From NCBI GenBank assembly GCA_021792815.1, contig JAJYTX010000042.1, forward strand, positions 1 to 11,549: a stretch of DNA of 11,549 nt. The letters are read 5' to 3'. The translations under genes and the position numbers were made by a program. Under the pieces are notes generated by a model. The model had not been told where the DNA came from, made no database searches, and was given only the letters and a program-made list of their open reading frames with translations. Position 1 is the first letter of the stretch. Each line of letters starts with the position of its first letter. This DNA is from Pseudomonadota bacterium (GTDB lineage Bacteria > Pseudomonadota > Gammaproteobacteria > Steroidobacterales > Steroidobacteraceae). Positions 7,086 through 11,549 of the stretch are shown one piece after another.

Positions 7086-7975
7086 GCGGCGCCGTCTTGG
7101 CCGTCCTCGGCGCCTCCGGCAGACGAGTGCGCGTGACGCGCGCCGAACGTCGCGGTGCGGCGGTCCTGTCCTCGGCACTTGCGCTGCTCGCGGCGGTCAT
7201 GATGAGTCTTGCGGCAGTCGCGCATGCGCAGACATCCCCGCCACTTTCGAGGATCATGGCGCTCGCCGAGAAGGGAAATGCCAAGGCGGAATACGACCTG
7301 GGCGTGTATTACGATGTGGGGGAAGGTGGCTTGCCGAAAAACCCGGAGCGGGCGGCACGGTGGTACATGAAATCGGCCGGGCAGGGATATCGGCGGGCAG
7401 AATACAACCTGGCATACTGTTATCACTTTGGCAAAGACGGCCTGCCGGTAAACCCGAGGTTGGCGGGACAGTGGTATGGGAAGTCGGCCGAGCAGGGATA
7501 CTGGAGGGCCGAATTCAGCCTCGCAGTCGATTATAGAACTGGAGCAGACGATCGGCCGAAAAGCCCGGGGCTGGCGCGACAGTGGTACAGAAAATCGGCC
7601 GCGGGAGCGAGCCGGGCGGGATGGAAGAACGGATTCAACCTGGCATTCGCTTATGACTTGGACGCAGGCGGTCTGCCGAAAAGCCGCAGGCTGGCGCTGA
7701 ACGGGTTCAGGAAATCGGCGGCTCAGAACCATCCGCCGGCCATCAAAGCCCATCGAGCTCTGGGAAATGCCGTCGCGCGGCCACAAACGACCGTTGGCCG
7801 GTCCACATTAGCTGCCGCGGCGGCGCGCGCAGCACCTGCTGGCGCGGACAACCAGCATCTGGCTCAGAGCCTGCAATTGTTCTGGCAGGCTTACTTTCAG
7901 CACTCGAATGCGCAACTGGTGGAGTTCGGCACGCCGGCGCTGGTGCAGCCGGTGAGCTTTGCGGGGCCGCCGTGA
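7082..7975 (+). CDS. Exported Sel1-repeat protein with a VWA-family-like C-terminal tail
   Basis: A 297-residue protein that starts inside the previous stop codon (ATGA), suggesting translational coupling. An Arg-rich N-region and a hydrophobic segment (about 25-47) form a signal peptide with likely cleavage after AHA (49). Four Sel1-like repeats follow at about 67-102, 103-138, 139-178 and 179-216, with the recurring pattern A.Y.LA..Y..G..GLP..P..A..WY.KSA. Such alpha-alpha repeats mediate protein-protein contacts. After an Ala-rich linker comes a different tail (262-297) with a LFWQAYF helix and FGTPALVQPVSF. This tail does not belong to Sel1 repeats and resembles what I would expect after the last strand of the upstream VWA-like protein. 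The repeat region uses AGA/AGG arginine codons at six sites (residues 126, 142, 152, 170, 203, 210), more than seen in neighbours. This suggests a different origin from the flanking genes. Confidence 0.82.
   Translation: MSGAVLAVLGASGRRVRVTRAERRGAAVLSSALALLAAVMMSLAAVAHAQTSPPLSRIMALAEKGNAKAEYDLGVYYDVGEGGLPKNPERAARWYMKSAGQGYRRAEYNLAYCYHFGKDGLPVNPRLAGQWYGKSAEQGYWRAEFSLAVDYRTGADDRPKSPGLARQWYRKSAAGASRAGWKNGFNLAFAYDLDAGGLPKSRRLALNGFRKSAAQNHPPAIKAHRALGNAVARPQTTVGRSTLAAAAARAAPAGADNQHLAQSLQLFWQAYFQHSNAQLVEFGTPALVQPVSFAGPP
7280..7729 (+). repeat. Tandem Sel1-repeat coding units, about 108-120 bp each
   Basis: Units lie at about 7280-7387, 7388-7495, 7496-7615 and 7616-7729. The first two are exactly 36 codons. 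Recurring DNA such as GTGGTAY followed by a Lys-Ser-Ala stretch (AARTCGGCC) is visible in the first three units. The fourth has lost the WY pair (NGF instead). Confidence 0.75.
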
Positions 7976-8183
7976 GGGCGCTGCGCCGCCGCCGGCGCGT
8001 CCCGAGGCCGCTGCGAGCGCCGCCACGGCAGGCGCCTCCGTTGCCTCAGCCAGCGGCCCGATGCACAGGCTGCAAAGCCTGCAGCGGTTCTGGACACTTT
8101 GCTTCCGCGATGCCGACGCGCGCCCGGCGGGTTTCGGCACACCGGATCTCGTGCAACCGGTCCGTTTCAGCAGACGTCCCTGA
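7959..8183 (+). pseudogene. Remnant repeating the C-terminal tail of the Sel1-repeat protein
   Basis: This open stretch in another frame (same frame as the VWA-like gene) runs from a possible TTG inside the end of the Sel1 gene to TGA at 8181-8183. It encodes an Ala/Pro-rich linker, then QSLQRFW at 8073 and FGTPDLVQPVRF. Against the Sel1 protein tail (7865-7972), 19 of 36 residues are identical with no gap, and both copies end four residues after the VRF/VSF. Many codons for the identical residues differ (for example CAG/CAA, ACG/ACA, CTG/CTC, GTG/GTC), so the two copies are old or come from different sources, and the protein pattern was under selection. There is no good start or ribosome-binding site, so I call it a remnant. 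It could also be joined to the Sel1 gene by a +1 frameshift near 7973, or be a separate small gene. Confidence 0.5.
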
Positions 8184-8347
8184 GTGGTATCGGGCGCGCG
8201 GCGGGCACAGCCTGCGGGGCTGCGGCGCGGTGCGTCGCGTCCGGCTGGGTTCGCCAGCGCGCCGCTCGAATGCGGCTTAACCCGGGAGTATGATCGGGCG
8301 GTGGCCGGGGCGGCCCGGCCCTGGTGCGCAGGGGATTCGAGGACACG
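8184..8347 (+). promoter_or_regulatory. Upstream region of the cupin gene with a -10-like element
   Basis: TATGAT at 8289-8294 matches five of six bases of the sigma70 -10 consensus and lies about 54 bp before the cupin start. No convincing -35 sits at the right distance, so an alternative sigma factor or an activator would be needed. The element may be chance. Confidence 0.25.
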
Positions 8348-9022
8348 ATGCTGCTGAATGCGGATCTGGGCGTTCGGACCGTGGTGCATGCCGGCAGCCT
8401 CGGCTGGGTGCCGAGTCCGTCAAAGGGCGTCGAGCGCCGCATGTTGTTTCGTATCGGCGGGGAGAAGGCCCGCGCGACCTCCATCGTCCGCTATGCCCCT
8501 GAGAGCCGATTTGCGCGCCACGTCCATCCGGGCGGCGAGGAGTTCCTGGTTCTCGAGGGTACGTTTCAGGACGAGAGCGGCGATTTTCCGGCGGGCACCT
8601 ACGTCAGGAACCCGCCGGGGTCGGGGCATGCCCCCGGCAGCGAGCACGGCTGCACGATCTTCGTGAAACTCTGGCAATTTCGCAGCGACGATCGCGAGCA
8701 CCTGGTCCGCGCGCCCGGCGAAGGCGGGCGAAGCGAGCTCGCCGCCGCGGCCGGCTCGGCCGTCATCCTGTTTGCAAGCGCGCACGAGCAAGTCAGGCTG
8801 GAGGACTGGCGCGCCGGCGCCGGGGTGGAGCCGGCCAATCCACACGGCCTGGAGCTGTTGGTGTTGTCCGGATCGTTTTCCGACGGACAGGATACGTTTC
8901 AGCGCTGGTCATGGCTGCGGCTGCCGGCCGGCATGGCCCTGCATGCCCGCGCCGGGCCGGACGGCGCGCGCCTCTGGATCAAGTCGGCGCCCCTGCTGCA
9001 CGAGCGGGTCTGCCCGTTCTGA
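8348..9022 (+). CDS. ChrR-like cupin protein
   Basis: A 224-residue protein of two cupin-type halves. The first half has the full metal-site pattern of the ChrR cupin: HVHPGGEEFLVLEGTF (58-73), giving His58, His60 and Glu64/Glu65, and the second motif PAGTYVRNPPGSGHAP with His94. The second half (about 135-224) keeps the fold-like LELLVLSGSFSDG pattern but has lost the histidines, so it is probably non-metal-binding. In the anti-sigma factor ChrR this cupin follows an N-terminal zinc-binding anti-sigma domain and senses singlet oxygen or peroxide. That domain is absent here, and no ECF sigma gene is adjacent, so the protein is a stand-alone cupin, possibly a sensor or an enzyme. I chose the ATG at 8348 (GAGG 5 nt upstream) over an in-frame GTG at 8324 that has no ribosome-binding site. 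No signal peptide is seen; it should be cytoplasmic. Confidence 0.85.
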   Translation: MLLNADLGVRTVVHAGSLGWVPSPSKGVERRMLFRIGGEKARATSIVRYAPESRFARHVHPGGEEFLVLEGTFQDESGDFPAGTYVRNPPGSGHAPGSEHGCTIFVKLWQFRSDDREHLVRAPGEGGRSELAAAAGSAVILFASAHEQVRLEDWRAGAGVEPANPHGLELLVLSGSFSDGQDTFQRWSWLRLPAGMALHARAGPDGARLWIKSAPLLHERVCPF

Positions 9023-9271
9023 GCGCTCCTCGAGGCGGCGCGCGACGTTTCAGAGCGTGCGCGGCTGGCTCGCCGGGGCGGGCGGCGGCCGTGGTGAGGC
9101 GCATGGCGCAGCGGTGCGCCGGGCCATGCGGCCCAGCCCCCCACGACTGCGGCAAGTGCGATCTTGCGCGGTCACGGCGTCCGCTGTAGCGTGCCAGCCT
9201 GGGGTTGGAGCGTGTATGCCGCTCGTCCAGCGGATGATGACGTTCAGACACGCCCCGAGGAGGATGTTCCC
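9023..9271 (+). other. Intergenic region between the cupin gene and the four-cysteine protein gene
   Basis: These 249 bp hold no supported gene. A 5-bp hairpin GGGCC-ATGC-GGCCC lies at 9121-9134 without a T-run. A strong ribosome-binding site (CGAGGAGG, 9256-9263) precedes the next start codon and rules out the upstream in-frame start at 9164. I see no convincing promoter. Confidence 0.5.
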
Positions 9272-9826
9272 ATGCGCGTCAAAGCCTTGTTGTACGGGAT
9301 GGCCGCCGTCGTCCTGCTCGGCACGCTGCCGGCGCTGGCCGCGGCGCCGGGGAGCGTCGAGGCGGTCTGGGCGTCGCGGCAGGTGAGCTTCGTCTACCAG
9401 GGCTTCACGACCCGCTACTCCTGCGATGGCTTGCGCGATCAGATCGAGCGCATGCTCGAGAAGCTCGGCGCCCGCAACCTGCGCGTACGCCCGTACGGAT
9501 GCACCCGGCTCGCCGGAGTAGAGCCTTTCCCCGGCGTGAGGGTCACGATGCAGGTGCTGGTGCCGGCCGCCTCGGAACACGGTGGCAAGGCCGGCCCGGT
9601 GGTCGCGGCGCATTGGCAGAACGTGGTGCTGATGCCGAGCAACGCCGGCCTGGAGGAACAGGGCAACTGCGAGCTGATCGAGCAGTTCAAGGAGACCTTC
9701 CTGCCGCTGTTTGCCACCCGGCGGATCCGCTACCAGTCGAACTGCATCCCGCATCAACTGACTCTCGGCACGCACCTCAGCGCCGAAGTGCTGCTGCCCG
9801 AGACCCAACCTGCGCGGGGCCGCTGA
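9272..9826 (+). CDS. Secreted four-cysteine protein of unknown function
   Basis: A 184-residue exported protein. The ATG at 9272 follows a strong CGAGGAGG (spacing 8 nt) and opens a clear signal peptide (about 1-24, ALA/AAP cleavage region). The mature protein has four cysteines at 51 (YSCDGL), 77 (YGCTRL), 133 (GNCEL) and 158 (SNCIP), which would allow two disulfides in the periplasm, and the conserved-looking stretch GVEPFPGVRV. I have an impression of similar uncharacterised proteins in xanthomonad-like genomes but cannot name a family. There is no enzyme motif or heme site. The neighbours are a cupin and a cytochrome c peroxidase, 119 bp downstream on the same strand; a redox role would be a guess. 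Confidence 0.8.
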   Translation: MRVKALLYGMAAVVLLGTLPALAAAPGSVEAVWASRQVSFVYQGFTTRYSCDGLRDQIERMLEKLGARNLRVRPYGCTRLAGVEPFPGVRVTMQVLVPAASEHGGKAGPVVAAHWQNVVLMPSNAGLEEQGNCELIEQFKETFLPLFATRRIRYQSNCIPHQLTLGTHLSAEVLLPETQPARGR

Positions 9827-9829
9827 GAC

Positions 9830-9862
9830 TTGGCGCGCGCGGCGGCCGGTTCGGCGCGCCAA
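9830..9862 (+). terminator. Inverted repeat after the four-cysteine gene, possible terminator
   Basis: TTGGCGCGC (9830-9838) pairs perfectly with GCGCGCCAA (9854-9862), a 9-bp GC-rich stem with a 15-nt loop, starting 4 nt after the stop codon. No T-run follows, so it may be a weak terminator, an RNA-stabilising hairpin, or an operator for the peroxidase gene. Confidence 0.4.
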
Positions 9863-9945
9863 CGCTAGGTAACTGTGCTGATCGCGTTGGTTGCGCGGCG
9901 GTGGTAGAACAACCGTCCACTGGAGGCTGTTGACGGGGTGGGCCG

Positions 9946-10995
9946 ATGAAACCTCTGTTCGCATGGATGGCCGCGGCCGCGGCGAGCGTGCTCGGTCTGT
10001 GCAGTTCGACAGCCGCCCAGGGCGCGGTCCACTGGCAGGCGCTGCCGGCGGTCGCACCGGCTCCGGCCGACAATCCGACGACGCCGGCGAAGGTGCGCCT
10101 CGGAAAAATGCTGTTCTTCGATACGCGGCTGTCCTCGACCGGGACGGTCTCGTGTTTCTCGTGTCACAACATCACGGAAGGTGGTGACGACCATCGGCCG
10201 GTTTCCATCGGCGTCGGGGCGCAGCGCGGCGGGCGTAACGCCCCGACGGTGTGGAATGCGGCGTTTCTGTCGGTGCAATTCTGGGACGGCAGGGCCGCGA
10301 CGCTCGAGGACCAGGCGAAGGGTCCGCCGGATAACCCCGTCGAGATGGGCATGAAGAGTCTCCACGAGGTGCTCTACCGGATCCGGCGCATCGCGGGCTA
10401 CCGGCCGTATTTCGAGCAGGCGTTCGGCCGCGGGGACGTGGTCACGATGGACAATGCCGCAAAGGCGATTGCCGCCTACGAGCGCACGCTGATCACGCCC
10501 GGCAGCGCGTACGACCGGTACGTCGAAGGCGATCACCGTGCGCTCACGGCACGGCAGGTTCGAGGCATGCAGACCTTCGCGGCCGTCGGCTGTGCCGGCT
10601 GCCACCAGGGTCCGAACTTCAGCGGTCCGCCGCTGCCGATGGGCCAGGGATTCTTCGTCAGATTCCCGATGTATCCACACAGCCCGTACGTCGCCCGGTA
10701 TGACCTCATGAAGGACCCGGGACGTTATGCCGTGACGCACAATCCAGCCGACCGGAACGTGTGGCGGGTGCCGGGTCTGCGCAACCTCGTGTACACGGCG
10801 CCCTACCTGCACAACGGCTCGGTGAAGACCTTGCCGGAGGCGATCCGGGTCATGGCCTCGACGCAGCTCGATCGCAGCTTGACGGCGCGCCAGGTGAGCG
10901 ACATCGCCGCTTTTCTCCGGTCGCTGACCGGACCGTTCCCCCGGCAGACCCTGCCGCGCCTGCCGCCGACGCCGGGGGATCTGCTCAGTCGGTAA
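9946..10995 (+). CDS. Di-heme cytochrome c peroxidase (CcpA/MauG superfamily)
   Basis: A 349-residue periplasmic protein with a signal peptide (about 1-26) and two c-type heme sites: C70-F-S-C73-H74 and C216-A-G-C219-H220. Family landmarks are present: RLGKMLFFDTRLS (51-63), the WDGRA..LEDQA block with Trp113 (the counterpart of the inter-heme Trp of Pseudomonas cytochrome c peroxidase), NPVEMG (129-135), TAPYLHNGSVKTLPEAI (284-300) and Met303, in the place of the methionine ligand of the electron-transferring heme. Together these fit a bacterial cytochrome c peroxidase that reduces hydrogen peroxide to water with electrons from a cytochrome or copper protein. The family also includes MauG-like enzymes, where the Met is replaced by Tyr; the Met here favours the peroxidase. 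Length is normal. The downstream gene is convergent. Confidence 0.93.
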   Translation: MKPLFAWMAAAAASVLGLCSSTAAQGAVHWQALPAVAPAPADNPTTPAKVRLGKMLFFDTRLSSTGTVSCFSCHNITEGGDDHRPVSIGVGAQRGGRNAPTVWNAAFLSVQFWDGRAATLEDQAKGPPDNPVEMGMKSLHEVLYRIRRIAGYRPYFEQAFGRGDVVTMDNAAKAIAAYERTLITPGSAYDRYVEGDHRALTARQVRGMQTFAAVGCAGCHQGPNFSGPPLPMGQGFFVRFPMYPHSPYVARYDLMKDPGRYAVTHNPADRNVWRVPGLRNLVYTAPYLHNGSVKTLPEAIRVMASTQLDRSLTARQVSDIAAFLRSLTGPFPRQTLPRLPPTPGDLLSR

Positions 10996-11067
10996 GGGGA
11001 GGGAGCCGGCGCATGACTCGCGGCGGCCGACGTCCGGTCCGTCGCGCGCTCATCGGGGGGTGCGCCC
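10996..11067. other. Convergent intergenic region between peroxidase and HDOD genes
   Basis: These 72 bp lie between two stop codons of opposite strands. A short GGGG-TGCG-CCCC hairpin at 11057-11068 abuts the HDOD stop. It has no T-run, so it is only a weak candidate for a shared terminator. Confidence 0.3.
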
Positions 11068-11549
11068 CTACGCCGCCGACCGGGCCGGTGCGTCGTCGTC
11101 CGTGGGCTGATAGAGCAGCCGGGTGAGCACACGATCGAGGTGCTTGGGCCATTGGCCGGTTTCCGGCAGCGATTCTTTCACGGTCGTGTCGTCTATGAGG
11201 CGATTGCCGTACAGCAGCGCAAGCGCTCCGGCACGCCGTCCGAAGCGCAGCGAGCGGCCGAGCGGCGTCGCCGGTCTTGAGGTGCGCGCGATCGCCTGCT
11301 CTTCGAGCGCGGCCACCGCCGGCGCCGAGAGTTGCCACGCGGCGCCGATCCGCCAGGCGAGCACGCACGATTGCGAGTCGAGCAGCGAGGCGATGATCAG
11401 CGGGGCCGGGGGCGGATGAGCTCCGGAGGCGCTCGCGCAATGCTCCATCGTGACCCGGAACAGCACGATTTCCGCGAGCCCGCTGATCAGCGCGAGCAGT
11501 TCCGCCGCGAACGGATCGGCCTTCTCGATCAGGGCCGCGTGGGAGGCCG
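11068..11549 (-). CDS. HDOD-domain protein, C-terminal part (partial)
   Basis: The frame is open from the window edge to TAG at 11070-11068, giving about 159 residues; the start lies outside. The pattern resembles the C-terminal part of HDOD proteins: a helix HAALIEKADPF, then LLDSQSCVLAWRIGAAWQLSAPAVAALEEQ, followed by LGRSLRFGRRAGALALLYGN. HDOD is a catalytically dead relative of HD phosphohydrolases found in cytoplasmic signalling proteins, often acting in c-di-GMP or chemotaxis-linked control. The Ser/Trp pattern (VLAWRI..AW.L) is typical of this domain in gammaproteobacteria. The GTG at 11466 is not a start, because the frame continues upstream with helical HDOD-like residues. The gene converges on the peroxidase gene, with 72 bp between. 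Confidence 0.75.
   Translation of the reverse strand, partial: ASHAALIEKADPFAAELLALISGLAEIVLFRVTMEHCASASGAHPPPAPLIIASLLDSQSCVLAWRIGAAWQLSAPAVAALEEQAIARTSRPATPLGRSLRFGRRAGALALLYGNRLIDDTTVKESLPETGQWPKHLDRVLTRLLYQPTDDDAPARSAA

Noticed and set aside
7142..7229. Possible Tat signal (ERRGAAVL) in the Sel1-repeat protein
   Set aside because: The paired Arg lacks the Ser/Thr before and the Phe-Leu after of the Tat consensus; an ordinary Sec signal is enough.
9121..9134. GC hairpin as terminator of the cupin gene
   Set aside because: Only a 5-bp stem with no T-run and about 100 bp from the stop codon; too weak in DNA this GC-rich.
9865..10812. Open frame on the minus strand (315 codons)
   Set aside because: Antisense to the cytochrome c peroxidase, whose heme motifs make the plus strand certain.

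Overview
The window is GC-rich, densely packed bacterial DNA with proteobacterial features: Shine-Dalgarno-like sites, a Calvin-type class II aldolase end, a hybrid histidine kinase with a SHDLRQPLHAL H-box, a ChrR-like cupin, a di-heme cytochrome c peroxidase and an HDOD protein. This mix fits a gammaproteobacterium (Xanthomonadales- or Nevskiales-like) best. That placement is inference from protein style only. I see no rRNA, tRNA, CRISPR array, transposase or phage gene.

Layout. (1) 1-146 (+) is the 3' end of a class II fructose-bisphosphate aldolase. (2) 167-2549 (-) is a two-gene signalling operon: a NarL/LuxR-type response regulator followed, with an 8-nt overlap, by a membrane-bound hybrid histidine kinase. 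(3) 2550-2922 is a divergent intergenic region with two adjacent tandem duplications and a short palindrome. (4) 2923-8183 (+) is the least explained part. It holds an OmpA-like lipoprotein with a glycine zipper and a large unassigned C-terminal half, a four-TM protein, a short secreted VWA-like protein, a secreted Sel1-repeat protein starting inside the VWA stop codon (ATGA), and an out-of-frame remnant that repeats the Sel1 protein's C-terminal tail. (5) 8348-10995 (+) has a ChrR-like cupin, a secreted four-cysteine protein of unknown function and a di-heme cytochrome c peroxidase. (6) 11068-11549 (-) is the C-terminal part of an HDOD protein running off the window.

How the genes may work together. 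Region 4 reads as an envelope cassette: outer-membrane lipoprotein, inner-membrane protein, and two exported proteins of protein-interaction type. The divergent two-component system is a natural candidate regulator, but no sequence evidence proves it. The most interesting point is at the 3' end of the cassette. The VWA-like protein stops right after its last predicted strand. A tail of the kind I would expect to follow it (a FW..YF helix, then FGTP.LVQPV.F) is instead at the C-terminus of the Sel1-repeat protein, and appears again, diverged, about 208 bp downstream in another frame. This suggests that a Sel1-repeat segment inserted into, or was rearranged with, an older VWA-like gene, or that a shared C-terminal module is being passed between proteins of the cassette. 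Region 5 looks like a loose group of redox or stress genes.
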